A stretch of DNA of 64,000 nucleotides from Coleofasciculus sp. LEGE 07092 (GCF_015207375.1 NZ_JADEWY010000010.1:1-64000), one strand, 5' to 3'. Positions 52,727 through 61,739 are shown, counted from the stretch's first letter. The notes: generated by a model from the letters alone, not told the origin. A program made the numbers and translations.

Positions 52727-53680
52727 GTGGCAAGGCTGAAAGAGTTGAGACAGTGGTGCATGAGCCAGTCATCGAGTAACAACGCCGTCACCCCCAGTCA
52801 AATCCGCAGTTGTATGGGTAAACTTTTTGACCTCTATGCTGAATTAGAACGACGAGCAAGACGGGAAAATACATCCATTAACGACGCTCAACTCCCCCGA
52901 CTATGGATTCTGACTCCCACTGCCTCAATGCCCTTACTCAAAGGATTTGGAGCCTTCCCTGATCAAGAAAACTGGTTAAGTGGACTCTATTTCGAATCTC
53001 TCAAAACATCCATCGTCGTTATCCACCAACTTCCCCATACCCCAGAAACCCTGTGGTTAAGAATTCTCGGAAAAGGCAGAGTGCAACAGCAAGCCATTGA
53101 AGAATTAACCACATTACCTGCCGCTCACCCACTTCGAGAATCTGCGCTAGATTTATTGTATAACTTGCAAGCTAACCTACAAGCCAATCAAAACTTAGAA
53201 ACAGAGGAGAGGGAGTTAATTATGGCATTAGCACCCCTTTATCGGCAGCAACTCGATGCCGCTCGGCAACAAGCCAGAGAACAGGGTCTGCAGCAAGGTC
53301 TGCAACAGGGTCTACAACAGGGTCTACAACAAGGACAAAGGCTGATTATCGAAAACCTCCTCCAGACTCGTTTGGGACAGCTAACTCCCACCCTCGCCGC
53401 TTTAATCACTCCCTTATCAGCATTACCCCCTCAGGAATTAACCCCATTTCTACTGCAATTCTCTCAACTAGAAAACACTGAACAAGCAGTCCAACAGGCA
53501 CAGCATTTCATTGTCGAAAATTTGCTGAGAATTCACTTTGGACAATTGGACACTCAACTTACCGCAATTGTCACTTCTTTCTTAAAATTACCGACTCCAG
53601 AGTTAATCCAATTACTCTCACAACTTCCTCAGATATCCCGTGATGAACTCCTGACTCGATTTCCCGAACAAATAAATTAA
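52727..53680 (+). CDS. Rpn/flagellar-assembly-H-like protein, probably 5'-truncated
   Basis: The 317-residue frame contains AVTPSQIRSCMGKLFDLYAE, LPRLWILTPTASMPLLKGFG and HQLPHTPETLWLRILGKGRV. A helical region with GLQQGLQQGLQQG repeats follows (about residues 190-205), and two copies of a short module end the protein (IENLLQTRLGQLTPTL and VENLLRIHFGQLDTQL). Cyanobacterial relatives that I recall have an additional N-terminal segment (MTRFIHDQF-type), so this gene is probably truncated at its 5' end. The first 15 residues and the upstream sequence do not match. Such proteins are related to transposase-like or Rpn recombination nucleases by name. The catalytic part is not evident here. Confidence 0.6.
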   Translation: MARLKELRQWCMSQSSSNNAVTPSQIRSCMGKLFDLYAELERRARRENTSINDAQLPRLWILTPTASMPLLKGFGAFPDQENWLSGLYFESLKTSIVVIHQLPHTPETLWLRILGKGRVQQQAIEELTTLPAAHPLRESALDLLYNLQANLQANQNLETEERELIMALAPLYRQQLDAARQQAREQGLQQGLQQGLQQGLQQGQRLIIENLLQTRLGQLTPTLAALITPLSALPPQELTPFLLQFSQLENTEQAVQQAQHFIVENLLRIHFGQLDTQLTAIVTSFLKLPTPELIQLLSQLPQISRDELLTRFPEQIN

Positions 53681-53741
53681 ACCTGCGATCGCAGGTTGTT
53701 CTCATTCTCATCAATTCCCCACTCGCGATCGCTCATCTGAC

Positions 53742-53856
53742 GAACTCTGGCTAAGAATTCTCGGAAAGGGAGTTAATTATGTCATTAAAACCACTGTATC
53801 GGTAGCAACTCGATGCGGCTCGGCAACAAGCCAGGGAACAAGGTATTCAACATTGA
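53742..53856 (+). pseudogene. Internally deleted copy of the preceding gene
   Basis: GAACTCTGGCTAAGAATTCT matches the CTCTGGTTAAGAATTCT-like text around LWLRILGKG in the 52727 gene. After GGAAAGG it jumps to GAGTTAATTATG, which matches the ELIMALAPLYRQ region about 130 nt further on in the parent, and continues to CGGCAACAAGCCAGGGAACA. The intervening sequence is missing and in-frame stops interrupt it. It is a truncated duplicate ending 3 nt before the next gene. Confidence 0.65.
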
Positions 53857-53859
53857 AAA

Positions 53860-54660
53860 ATGCTTACCCACTCTCCTAAAAACCTCAGTCAATGGCTACT
53901 ACCCTCCCTTACCGCCTTTCTGTGCGTTGCCGCAGTAGGATGGCTGCAAATTCCCCAACTCAACCAACTAACAGACAGAGGCAAAACCCCATCCACAGTC
54001 GATATTGAGCGAGACGTTGAGGCAGAAAAAGCCCGCCTCGAACTGCTCCAAAAACTCCCAACCTTTGGTTTTAATAATCTGCTAGCCGATTGGGTCTTTT
54101 TAAACTTTCTGCAATACTTTGGTGACGACCAAGCTCGCACCGAGACGGGTTACGAACTTAGTCCGGAGTACTTTGAAATCATCCTAAAGCAAGACCCCAA
54201 ATTCTTGCAGGCGTATATGTTCCTTTCCGGCAGTACGACCTTATACGCCGGAATGCCAGAACGCTCTATCGCTCTAATGGAAGAAGGACTAAAGCAGCTT
54301 TCCCCCGAAGTTCCCCCCAAATCTTATTACATCTGGCGTTATAAGGGCATTGACGAGTTATTGTTTTTAGGCGATGCCCAAGCAGCACAAGAATCCTTTG
54401 AAAACGCGGCAGAGTGGGCAAGTACCTATCCAGACGAAGAAAGTCAGCAGGTAGCTGCAATATCTCGGCAAACCGCTCAATTTCTCACCCGCAATCCCAC
54501 CAGCAAGTCAGCTCAAGTCAGTGCTTGGTCAATGATTCTGCAAAATGCCGTTGACGATCGCACTCGCCAGACTGCCATTAATCAAATTGAATCCCTCGGT
54601 GGCAACGTTATCATTACACCAGAAGGAGGAGTGCGAATTCAATTGCCCCAGACAGATTGA
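53860..54660 (+). CDS. TPR-like membrane-anchored protein
   Basis: The 266-residue protein has an N-terminal hydrophobic anchor (about residues 12-32, WLLPSLTAFLCVAAVGWLQI). A coiled, Glu-rich stretch follows (ERDVEAEKARLELLQKLPTF), then a helical TPR-like body: NLLADWVFLNFLQYFGDDQA, PKFLQAYMFLSGSTTLYAGM, YYIWRYKGIDELLFLGDAQA. This is a conserved cyanobacterial family known to me only as hypothetical. The fold suggests protein interactions at the membrane. The gene follows the remnant of the 52727 duplicate with a 3-nt gap, so the start ATG is close to broken DNA. Confidence 0.7.
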   Translation: MLTHSPKNLSQWLLPSLTAFLCVAAVGWLQIPQLNQLTDRGKTPSTVDIERDVEAEKARLELLQKLPTFGFNNLLADWVFLNFLQYFGDDQARTETGYELSPEYFEIILKQDPKFLQAYMFLSGSTTLYAGMPERSIALMEEGLKQLSPEVPPKSYYIWRYKGIDELLFLGDAQAAQESFENAAEWASTYPDEESQQVAAISRQTAQFLTRNPTSKSAQVSAWSMILQNAVDDRTRQTAINQIESLGGNVIITPEGGVRIQLPQTD

Positions 54661-54778
54661 GACGGTAAAATGCTTTACCTATGCCACTTCCGGGAGCGAC
54701 ACTTAGTTGCGCCGACTCCTCAAGGGTTGTGAGTACAATGAGGCAAGAGCGCCAAAGGTGATACTCGTTTTCTAAAAC

Positions 54779-57019
54779 ATGAGTTCTCCCCAACCCCCCC
54801 AACCGCCGAAAACGCTGCTCGGTCAGCTAACTCAGGCAGTTCAGACAATTCAAGCGAAAGTTAACTTTCAAGCACTAGCCCTCAAACCCAATGCAAAAGT
54901 GCCGGAGCTTTGGGTGCAAGATGCCGGTGCCAATAAAGCTGACGTTTATCCCTTACTCGGAGATCGCTATCTACTGGGACGAAGTTCTAAATCTTCTGAT
55001 ATTGTGGTGCGTAACCCAGTCGTCAGCCAGATTCACTTGTCCTTAGAGCGCTACGGGCGCTCTGGCAGAGCCTTCCTGATTAAAGACGAAAATTCCACCA
55101 ACGGTATTTATCGAGGGAAGCGCCGACTCTCATCCCTAGTACTGCGCCACGGCGATATTCTCACCATTGGACCTCCAGAATTAGCAGCATCGGTGCGGCT
55201 TCAATACGTCGATCCACCGCCTTGGTACATTCTGGCACTTCGTTACAGTCTCTATGGCGTCGGTGGAGTGACCGCTTTCATCGCCTTATTGATTGGGATT
55301 GAATGGCTGAAAGTGCCAGTTTATCCCTTGCCAACCGGTGTCCAAGGACCTTTTGTGGTCAAGTCCCGTGACGGAACAGCATTGCGGCAACCCCGTACAG
55401 AAGTTCACCGAGAACTGAAGCAACTCTCAGATTTTTCTCCCTACCTCCCCAACGCCCTAATTGCCTCAGAAGACAGCCGCTACTACTGGCACTTTGGAGT
55501 AGATCCCTATGGGATTGCCCGAGCATTTGTCCGGAATATTCAAGGTGGAACGATTCGGGAAGGAGCGAGTACGATTACCCAACAGGTGGCTCGCAGTTTG
55601 TTTCCTGAGTATGTCGGTAGGGACAATAGTGCCGCTCGTAAACTAAGAGAAGCGGTTGTCGCCCTGAAATTAGAAACCCTTTACAGTAAGGATGAAATAT
55701 TAAAAGCTTATTTGAATCGCATTTACCTGGGAGTTGAGGCGTTTGGGTTTGAAGATGCCGCCCAGTTTTATTTTGACAAACCCGCAAAGGATCTAACCCT
55801 CTCAGAAGCCGCGACACTGGCGGCAATTTTGCCTGCCCCCAATAGCTACAACCCCATTCAGGATTACGATACGGCTCTGCAACTGCGCAACCGTGTCATC
55901 TATCGGATGCGGGCATTGGGGATGATTAGCGACCAAGAAGCGGCGCGGGCAAGGCGATCGCGCATTGAAGTTAGTCCCCAAGCCCGTGAATTCCTCAACA
56001 GTACCAAAGCTCCTTATTTCTACAATTACGTTTTTGAAGAACTCCGGTATTTACTCGGCACTGAACTGGCTCAAGAAGGGAATTTTATCGTCGAAACGTC
56101 TCTCGATCTTCAGACGCAAGCCAAGGCAGAATCAGCCCTGCGTAACTTTGTCAACACAACTGGCTCTCAATTGAGATTCTCCCAAGGAGCGATCGCTACC
56201 CTCGACACCAGCAACGGTGCCATTCGCGCCATGGTGGGTGGTGTTGACTACCAACAAAGCCAGTTTAACCGCGCTACCCAAGCCCAGCGACAACCTGGTT
56301 CGACGTTCAAACTCTTTGACTACACCGCTGCCTTGCAACAAGGCATCTCACCCGGAAAAACCTACTCCTGCGCCCCCGCCTATGGGTTACGGGGGTGCGA
56401 ACGGACAGGGGGTGCGGCGAATATGTACACAGGTTTAGCGCAGTCTGAAAACATCATTGCTGTTCGGGTGGCGCAAGATGCGGGTTTGAATAATGTTATT
56501 GAAGTGGCGCGACGGCTGGGCATCGACTCGAAACTCAGGGCAGTGCCGCGTTTAGCGATTGGGCAAAGTGAAGTTAATGTCTTGGAAATTACGGGTTCCT
56601 ACGGAGCGATCGCTAATAATGGAGTCTGGAACCGTCCCCATGCTATTTCCAGGATTCTCGATAGCGGGGATTGTGCCGACAACAACGACCCCAACACCTG
56701 CCGGGTGATCTATACATTCGAGGAGGATGGGGAACAGAACATTCAAGCTGTCTCCCCTGCTGTTGCTAAAACCATGACGACTATGCTGCGGGGTGTTGTA
56801 CAAGGTGGTACAGGTCGTGGGGCTGCAATTGGCTATGGAGAAGCGGGCAAAACGGGTACGACTGACCGGAATGTTGACCTCTGGTTTATTGGTTATATTC
56901 CAGCCCGTCAGGTTGTGACAGGTATCTGGTTGGGGAATGATGATAATTCTCCCACACGGGGAAGTAGCGGTCAGGCAGCGCAATTGTGGAGTCAGTATAT
57001 GCGTGAGATTGTGCAGTAA
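54779..57019 (+). CDS. Class A penicillin-binding protein with N-terminal FHA domain
   Basis: The 746-residue protein has an FHA domain (about residues 60-130: YLLGRSSKSSDIVVRNPVVS, SQIHLSLERYGR), a membrane helix (151-172) and a GT51 transglycosylase with Glu231 in EDSRYYWHFG and REGASTITQQVARSLF. The transpeptidase has Ser508 in STFK, SEN (556-558) and KTGTT (691-695). It polymerises and cross-links peptidoglycan. FHA modules bind phosphothreonine, so activity is probably linked to Ser/Thr kinase signalling. The FHA lies on the cytosolic side in the expected topology. All catalytic motifs are intact. It is followed by a nucleoside deaminase gene. Confidence 0.94.
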   Translation: MSSPQPPQPPKTLLGQLTQAVQTIQAKVNFQALALKPNAKVPELWVQDAGANKADVYPLLGDRYLLGRSSKSSDIVVRNPVVSQIHLSLERYGRSGRAFLIKDENSTNGIYRGKRRLSSLVLRHGDILTIGPPELAASVRLQYVDPPPWYILALRYSLYGVGGVTAFIALLIGIEWLKVPVYPLPTGVQGPFVVKSRDGTALRQPRTEVHRELKQLSDFSPYLPNALIASEDSRYYWHFGVDPYGIARAFVRNIQGGTIREGASTITQQVARSLFPEYVGRDNSAARKLREAVVALKLETLYSKDEILKAYLNRIYLGVEAFGFEDAAQFYFDKPAKDLTLSEAATLAAILPAPNSYNPIQDYDTALQLRNRVIYRMRALGMISDQEAARARRSRIEVSPQAREFLNSTKAPYFYNYVFEELRYLLGTELAQEGNFIVETSLDLQTQAKAESALRNFVNTTGSQLRFSQGAIATLDTSNGAIRAMVGGVDYQQSQFNRATQAQRQPGSTFKLFDYTAALQQGISPGKTYSCAPAYGLRGCERTGGAANMYTGLAQSENIIAVRVAQDAGLNNVIEVARRLGIDSKLRAVPRLAIGQSEVNVLEITGSYGAIANNGVWNRPHAISRILDSGDCADNNDPNTCRVIYTFEEDGEQNIQAVSPAVAKTMTTMLRGVVQGGTGRGAAIGYGEAGKTGTTDRNVDLWFIGYIPARQVVTGIWLGNDDNSPTRGSSGQAAQLWSQYMREIVQ

Positions 57020-57111
57020 GTTAGCCACCGCCCAAAAGTCCTTCACACCCTTCACCTGTTACCTTTATTTTATGAGGTACTGAGCACAAGTCTCTAGGGG
57101 GGTTTTTGACG

Positions 57112-57543
57112 ATGGATGAGTTTATGGCAGCAGCGATCGCACAAGCCCAACAGGGACTTCGTGAAGGTGGGATTCCCATCGGTTCAGTACTGGTCAAAAA
57201 CGGTAAAATTGTTGGTAGGGGATACAACAAGCGCGTCCAAGATAACGACCCCGTTACCCATGCTGAAATAGATTGCCTGCGCAATGCAGGCAGAATCGGT
57301 AACTATAAAGATACGACTCTTTATTCAACCTTGATGCCTTGCTACCTCTGTGCGGGTGCCGTTGTTCAATTTGGTATCAAAAAGGTCGTTGCTGGTGAGT
57401 CAAAAACATTTCCAGGTGCCAGAGAATTTATGGAATCCCAGGGTGTTGAAGTTCTCGATTTAGCTCTGGAGGAATGCAAAAAACTCATGAGTGACTTTAT
57501 TCAAGCCAAACCCCAGCTCTGGAATGAGGATATCGGCAAATAA
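57112..57543 (+). CDS. Nucleoside/cytosine deaminase family protein
   Basis: The 143-residue form starts at ATG 57112 with AGGGGGG about 8 nt upstream. A TTG two codons earlier (57106) is also possible. The zinc-binding motifs are THAEIDC and MPCYLCAGA, with the proton-shuttling Glu in HAE, as in cytosine deaminases and tRNA or free-nucleoside deaminases of the CDA superfamily. GYNKRVQDNDPVTHAE and the GARE-containing C-terminus are close to yeast-type cytosine deaminase (FCY1). It probably converts cytosine or a related base in pyrimidine salvage. It lies 92 nt after the penicillin-binding protein gene. Confidence 0.9.
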   Translation: MDEFMAAAIAQAQQGLREGGIPIGSVLVKNGKIVGRGYNKRVQDNDPVTHAEIDCLRNAGRIGNYKDTTLYSTLMPCYLCAGAVVQFGIKKVVAGESKTFPGAREFMESQGVEVLDLALEECKKLMSDFIQAKPQLWNEDIGK

Positions 57544-58005
57544 GGGTGTAGCCTTTAGCCTTCAAAAACGCATCAAAACTCCATCAACCAAAAGTATCTA
57601 CCATTGCTGTGATTTCTATCACAAAAATCTAATGATAGAGCTAACAGCTATTTAGCTTCATTTATTTCAGTAGCCAATAAATAAAAGGGTTGAAGTTCAT
57701 CTACTTTTTGTCTCTATAAAAACTGGATTTGAGTCAACCCGGATGACACCGATATTCAACCATCCGATTACGTCGTTACAGTGAAAATTCATAATAACTT
57801 CACTCATTTTTGGTGTCTCTTTACCCGTCCTTAATTGAACATCAATTAATGTGAAAATAGCAAAAGGTAAGTAAAGTCACCCCCCTGCAATGTCTCCTAC
57901 CAGCTCACTCAATGGGCATCGGTAATTTGCAAACGGGTGACATTCGGCTAACAAGTCTTGAGTTTCGCGACTGATACTGGAAATTCTCACTAGGAACTAT
58001 CAATT
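57544..58005. other. Spacer of about 460 nt
   Basis: AT-rich at first, then with GC-rich text near 57880. No gene, hairpin terminator or repeat stands out. Confidence 0.35.
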
Positions 58006-58848
58006 ATGACTGGCTCCCCCTTAAAAAAATTTCTCCTTGCACCGGTAATACTTTCAACAGCAGTCTTCTCTGCACTCACCATACCGCTCGCTGTCCTTGG
58101 GGACAAGCCAGTGACCATCCAATTCCAAGAGGAGCCGGTATTTCACGGTCAACTCAGAGAGGTTGCTACTCCTTACCTAGGTTTGGCAACGGTATTGAGT
58201 CTGGGTACTGGCATCGCTGCAATCGCCGTAACTGGATGGCAGCAATCTTCCCGCAAGTCGGCTGAGGCAGAGGAGCAACTCTCAGATCTTGAGCGCCATC
58301 TCAAGGAAAAAGAAGCGCTCTTAGAATCACTCAAACTTTCAGAACCCCGATTGGAAGCCTCTGGACTCAATACGTTCTTAAATGAAGAAGTCCAGCAAGA
58401 ATCTGCCCAGTTTTTTGAGGAAGAATTTAGAACCCTAATCGAAGAAGTTAAACAGGAACCCGCACCACAACCTCTAGCCGTTAAGCTAATCGAGGCACCC
58501 GCCGTTCAACCTCTCATCGTTACCACTCAACCCTTTCAGGCACAACCTGTTTCCCAACAGTCGGCAACCGTGCAAGCAGCAACAGCAAAGTTTGCCTCAG
58601 CCCAAGGCTTCCTGGGTTACGAGCGGGCGAAAGGTGCCATTCAACCCTCTGTAGAGGTGGCATCACCCAACTCCCTAGAAGTGGAACAACTTCACGATCA
58701 GCTCGCAAAAATCATGACACAGATGGCTTCTTTGCAAGTCGCACTGCAAGGCACTCAGCCAACAGAACACTCGTCTGAAGCACAGCCTCCAGGCTCGACA
58801 CCGCTACAAGTCGTTAAATCTTGGTCCGTTAATCAGGCAGCTTCTTGA
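58006..58848 (+). CDS. Cyanobacterial conserved membrane protein with coiled coil
   Basis: The 280-residue protein has two hydrophobic helices: about residues 9-32 (FLLAPVILSTAVFSALTIPL) and 55-77 (ATVLSLGTGIAAIAVTGWQQ). Then come a Glu-rich coiled coil (83-110: AEEQLSDLERHLKEKEALLE), a long Gln/Val/Pro-rich low-complexity stretch, and a short helix near the end (EQLHDQLAKIMTQMASLQVA). No catalytic motif. Its family is cyanobacterial and uncharacterised as far as I can tell. It could be a scaffold at the plasma or thylakoid membrane. The heptamer repeats start shortly after the stop codon. Confidence 0.7.
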   Translation: MTGSPLKKFLLAPVILSTAVFSALTIPLAVLGDKPVTIQFQEEPVFHGQLREVATPYLGLATVLSLGTGIAAIAVTGWQQSSRKSAEAEEQLSDLERHLKEKEALLESLKLSEPRLEASGLNTFLNEEVQQESAQFFEEEFRTLIEEVKQEPAPQPLAVKLIEAPAVQPLIVTTQPFQAQPVSQQSATVQAATAKFASAQGFLGYERAKGAIQPSVEVASPNSLEVEQLHDQLAKIMTQMASLQVALQGTQPTEHSSEAQPPGSTPLQVVKSWSVNQAAS

Positions 58849-58882
58849 AGTTGCCCTTTTTTTGGGTGCATCTTACTCTGGG

Positions 58883-58917
58883 GGGAGTAGGGAGTAGGGA
58901 GTAGGGAGTAGGGAATA
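58883..58917. repeat. GGGAGTA heptamer array, 5 copies
   Basis: Four perfect GGGAGTA units (58883-58910) and one GGGAATA (58911-58917). This is the short tandem repeat class common in cyanobacterial spacers, related to the copy at 46216. Confidence 0.85.
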
Positions 58918-58989
58918 GCTTACCTATTCAAGTTCAAGTTACGATAAAGGTTTGTGCCGCCATCCCCCTATCGCTGTTTCAGAGAATTT

Positions 58990-60123
58990 ATGCTCGGGTT
59001 CATCCGCTCAGATATTACCCAATTTACGGCTTATACACCCCATCCGAGTGGGGATTCAGGGCAACCCGTCACATCTGCCATTGCCATTGATAGGCTGGAT
59101 ACCAATGAAAGCCCTTTCGATCTGCCTGTTGAGTTAAAAGAAAAGCTGGCTTGGACGTATCAACAGAATATTGAAGCCAACCGCTATCCTGATGGTAGCC
59201 ATCAATCCCTCAAAGATGCGATCGCTCAATACGTTAACGAATCAGCTACCCTAGAAAAACTGATAACTCCTGCTCATATCTCAGTGGGTAATGGTTCAGA
59301 TGAACTGATTCGCTCTGTGTTAATTTCTAGCTGTTTGCAGGGAGAAGGCTCTATCCTAGTCGCTAATCCCACCTTCTCTATGTACGGGATTTTGGCGCAG
59401 ACACTGGGTATTCCCGTGATTACAGTGGGGCGCTCACCAGAAAACTTTGAAATTAATTTAACAGAAGCTAGAGATGCGATCGCCCAAACCCAGCACCCTC
59501 CTGTGCGCGTGGTTTTTGTCGTTCATCCCAATTCCCCGACTGCCAACCCATTAACGGCTGCTGAACTGGAATGGATTCGCAGCTTACCAGAGCATATCTT
59601 AGTCGTAATTGATGAGGCGTATTTTGAATTCAGCCAAACCTCGGTAGTTGGCGAATTGCAGCAACGTCCCAATTGGGCAGTGTTGAGAACCTTTTCTAAA
59701 GCGTTTCGACTAGCAGCCTACCGTCTCGGTTATTGTATCGCTCACCCCGAACTCATTGCGGCACTGGAAAAAATCCGCCTGCCTTACAACCTCCCCAGCT
59801 TGTCTCAATCGGCTGCGTTAATTGCCCTCACTCACCGACAAACTTTGCTGGCATCAATTCCCCAAACGATTGCCGAGCGGGATAAATTGTGGGTTGCCTT
59901 ATCGGAACTTGCTACCTTGCAAGTTTGGTCAAGTGCCGCTAACTTTATCTACCTGCGTCCTCGAATTTCTGTTGATTTAGCTGAGTTCGTTCGACAAATG
60001 AAAGCCCACGGCACCTTAGTGCGGCATACGGGTGGCGGTTTAAGGATTACTGTAGGCAGTATTGAGGAGAATACTCGCACTCTCCAACGACTCAAAGCGG
60101 TTCTTGCTAACTATGAGAAGTAA
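58990..60123 (+). CDS. hisC: Histidinol-phosphate aminotransferase
   Basis: The 377-residue form starts at ATG 58990: [22 protein letters not shown] start 12 residues earlier lacks family similarity. The aspartate aminotransferase-fold conserved parts are [40 protein letters not shown] and the PLP-lysine motif [16 protein letters not shown]. It ends [20 protein letters not shown]. HisC transaminates imidazole-acetol phosphate in histidine synthesis. The LDTNESP opening and the RITVG motif support HisC over other class I/II enzymes. No other his gene is adjacent, as is common in cyanobacteria. Confidence 0.93.
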   Translation: MLGFIRSDITQFTAYTPHPSGDSGQPVTSAIAIDRLDTNESPFDLPVELKEKLAWTYQQNIEANRYPDGSHQSLKDAIAQYVNESATLEKLITPAHISVGNGSDELIRSVLISSCLQGEGSILVANPTFSMYGILAQTLGIPVITVGRSPENFEINLTEARDAIAQTQHPPVRVVFVVHPNSPTANPLTAAELEWIRSLPEHILVVIDEAYFEFSQTSVVGELQQRPNWAVLRTFSKAFRLAAYRLGYCIAHPELIAALEKIRLPYNLPSLSQSAALIALTHRQTLLASIPQTIAERDKLWVALSELATLQVWSSAANFIYLRPRISVDLAEFVRQMKAHGTLVRHTGGGLRITVGSIEENTRTLQRLKAVLANYEK

Positions 60124-60167
60124 TGTATTTTCCTAGGGCAGGCAGACGCCTACCCCAAGCAGCAATT

Positions 60168-60581
60168 TTAATGAACTGCTGTCTGTTCTGACTCTTTTTC
60201 CAGCATTCGTACCAACTGCTCATCGCCTTTGGCTTGTGCAACTTGCAGCCGACGTTCTAAAGACTGGCGGATATTTCTCAAATGCATCACTGCCGTCTCA
60301 TCCAGATTTTTTCCGCGCCAATTGCTGATGACTAATACTGGGTTAGCTGCCCCTGGATCAACAGGTTGAGGAGCTGGAATAGGTTCTGCGATCGCTGGTT
60401 TATCTGTGCGGTAAGCGACGCCACGCCATTTCAGCTCGTGTACCGGTGGAGGTGCGGGAATATGTCGGACATAGTGATACCGCCAACCTTGACCCCTATA
60501 AGTACCGCCTATGTCGCCTTCATTGACATCTAATGTTGATGGTGTCCGTTCGTAGCTAACACCCCGGTAAGACAGTTTCAT
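60168..60581 (-). CDS. DUF4278 domain protein
   Basis: The 137-residue form starts at ATG 60581: KLSYRGVSYERTPSTLDVNE, followed by GTYRGQGWRYHYVRHIPAPP and a second half-copy, VHELKWRGVAYRTD. This is a DUF4278 protein. A C-terminal helical part (ETAVMHLRNIRQSLERRLQV) is not in the smaller paralogue at 60657. Function unknown. The two-residue-longer frame starts MYMKL. The two genes share the LSYRGxSYE opening and are probably a duplication. Confidence 0.8.
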   Translation of the reverse strand: MKLSYRGVSYERTPSTLDVNEGDIGGTYRGQGWRYHYVRHIPAPPPVHELKWRGVAYRTDKPAIAEPIPAPQPVDPGAANPVLVISNWRGKNLDETAVMHLRNIRQSLERRLQVAQAKGDEQLVRMLEKESEQTAVH

Positions 60582-60656
60582 ATACATCGCCTCCTATGAG
60601 AATTTTTGAACGTGTTTTTTATCAACTAATACTGAAGCACTGAGATATCTCGTAGG

Positions 60657-60839
60657 CTAACTACGTTTGTAGGTAGCACCGCGATAGGTGAGTTCGAGGG
60701 GCGCGGGGTGTCTCCGAATCAATCTAGCTTTATGAACTCTCCAGCTATGACCTCGGTACGTGCCGCCGATTCCGCCTTCAGTGATATCTAGTGTTACTGG
60801 TGTTTCTTCGTAACTAATACCTCGATAAGAGAGTTTCAT
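60657..60839 (-). CDS. DUF4278 small protein
   Basis: The 60-residue protein is a complete short DUF4278: KLSYRGISYEETPVTLDITE, then GGTYRGHSWRVHKARLIRRH and APLELTYRGATYKRS. The Y-R-G motif occurs at the start, the middle and the end. Basic, soluble, with no signal peptide. It is a close paralogue of the 60168 gene, which is 69 nt downstream on the same strand. Likely stress- or light-responsive by association only. GGAGG lies upstream of the ATG. Confidence 0.82.
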   Translation of the reverse strand: MKLSYRGISYEETPVTLDITEGGIGGTYRGHSWRVHKARLIRRHPAPLELTYRGATYKRS

Positions 60840-61059
60840 TGGGTTACACCTCCGATTTTGATTCCCAGTACTCGAATAAGTTGACTTAGGGAGTGATACA
60901 GGTATTTTTCCCTACTTTCTCGGCTCAGGCTATCTGACTCAGGTAATTTGCTCCTGTATCAGATAAAATTCCAGAAATATTTCTGTATTTATTTTTACAT
61001 TTTTTTGACAAATATGTCAATTATCAAGAAACCGTCACAAAAAAACTCGGATTATTCAA

Positions 61060-61089
61060 CCTTGACTAAGTGCTTATACTTAGTCAAGG
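61060..61089. repeat. 12-bp perfect hairpin CCTTGACTAAGT / ACTTAGTCAAGG
   Basis: The two arms (61060-61071 and 61078-61089) are perfectly complementary with a 6-nt loop GCTTAT. It has no T-run. It may be a protein-binding site or an element remnant. Its neighbours are repeats. Confidence 0.65.
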
Positions 61090-61116
61090 AAGCGGTAACA
61101 GGAATTTGAGCCGAAG

Positions 61117-61234
61117 TATCCCTCTTCTGTCACTTTCCGAAATTCTGACGAATTTCCGTCATTACAGCCAACTACACCTAACGCAAGAATCAGGGTTTGA
61201 CCCCCATTTTTCGCAGTCTGACAGAAGAGGGGTA
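61117..61234. mobile_element. MITE-like element with TATCCCTCTTCTGTCA ends
   Basis: The left end TATCCCTCTTCTGTCA (61117-61132) is inverted at the right end as TGACAGAAGAGGGGTA (61219-61234), with one mismatch. The interior is non-coding. No clear target duplication was found, so it is called by structure only. Confidence 0.5.
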
Positions 61235-61272
61235 TAGCAACTGCCAAGACGGTTGGGACATATATGAATTTA

Positions 61273-61301
61273 GTAGAGACGTTCCGGCGGAACGTCTCTA
61301 C
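61273..61301. repeat. GTAGAGACGTTCC palindrome
   Basis: A 13-bp arm GTAGAGACGTTCC and its reverse complement flank a 3-nt GGC centre. The same outer arm as the palindrome at 34609 and the imperfect copy at 30368. Confidence 0.75.
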
Positions 61302-61369
61302 CAGAGTTTGTTCTAAGATATGTGTCTACTGCTAGATTGTCTCAAAACAGAACTTAGACCCATTAAAAT

Positions 61370-61396
61370 ACCGCCAGTTGTGATAAAACTGGCGGT
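61370..61396 (-). terminator. Terminator of the psbEFLJ operon
   Basis: ACCGCCAGTT (61370-61379) pairs with AACTGGCGGT (61387-61396), a 10-bp stem with a 7-nt loop. On the minus strand it is followed by ATTTTAATGGG. It lies about 60 nt after the psbJ stop. Confidence 0.65.
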
Positions 61397-61453
61397 GCAA
61401 GCTTTTTAACAAGCTTTGATAAATTGTCTGTTCAGCTCATTTGCTGATGGAGC

Positions 61454-61573
61454 CTACAGAGAAGAACCGAGTCCTGCGTAGGCACCGTAGAAGAAAAGAC
61501 CAAGAACCACGAGTATGCCCGTTCCAGCGACGGTTGCTACAATCCACAAGGGAATTTTTCCAGTTCCAGACAC
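61454..61573 (-). CDS. psbJ: Photosystem II protein J
   Basis: The 39-residue protein begins at a GTG (61573) with AAGGAGGT about 7 nt upstream: [20 protein letters not shown], then [18 protein letters not shown]. One membrane helix. [12 protein letters not shown] is the family signature. PsbJ supports assembly and electron transfer at the PSII acceptor side. It is the last gene of the psbEFLJ operon. Confidence 0.95.
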   Translation of the reverse strand: MSGTGKIPLWIVATVAGTGILVVLGLFFYGAYAGLGSSL

Positions 61574-61616
61574 CGCTTGTACCTCCTTAATTTAACCCAA
61601 CACTAATTTAACCCAG

Positions 61617-61739
61617 TTAATTGAAGAAATAACTGGAAAACAGAATACCAAGAACAAAAACAAGCAAAAGACCTAGGTAGAGAGAGGTCCGGTTTAGCTC
61701 AACCGGTTGATTATTCGGATTGGGAAGCCGCTCTGGCAT
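61617..61739 (-). CDS. psbL: Photosystem II protein L
   Basis: The 40-residue protein starts at ATG 61739: [20 protein letters not shown], then [19 protein letters not shown]. It is nearly identical to PsbL of other cyanobacteria apart from the first residues. One membrane helix. PsbL stabilises the PSII dimer near QA. A frame that is 31 residues longer is not real, since it starts in the spacer. Confidence 0.96.
   Translation of the reverse strand: MPERLPNPNNQPVELNRTSLYLGLLLVFVLGILFSSYFFN

Larger units (their letters stand above)
60840..61453. other. Repeat-rich spacer between DUF4278 and psbJ
   Basis: About 610 nt without a gene. It contains the hairpin at 61060, the MITE-like element at 61117, the GTAGAGACGTT palindrome at 61273 and the psb terminator at 61370, each listed separately. 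Confidence 0.5.
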
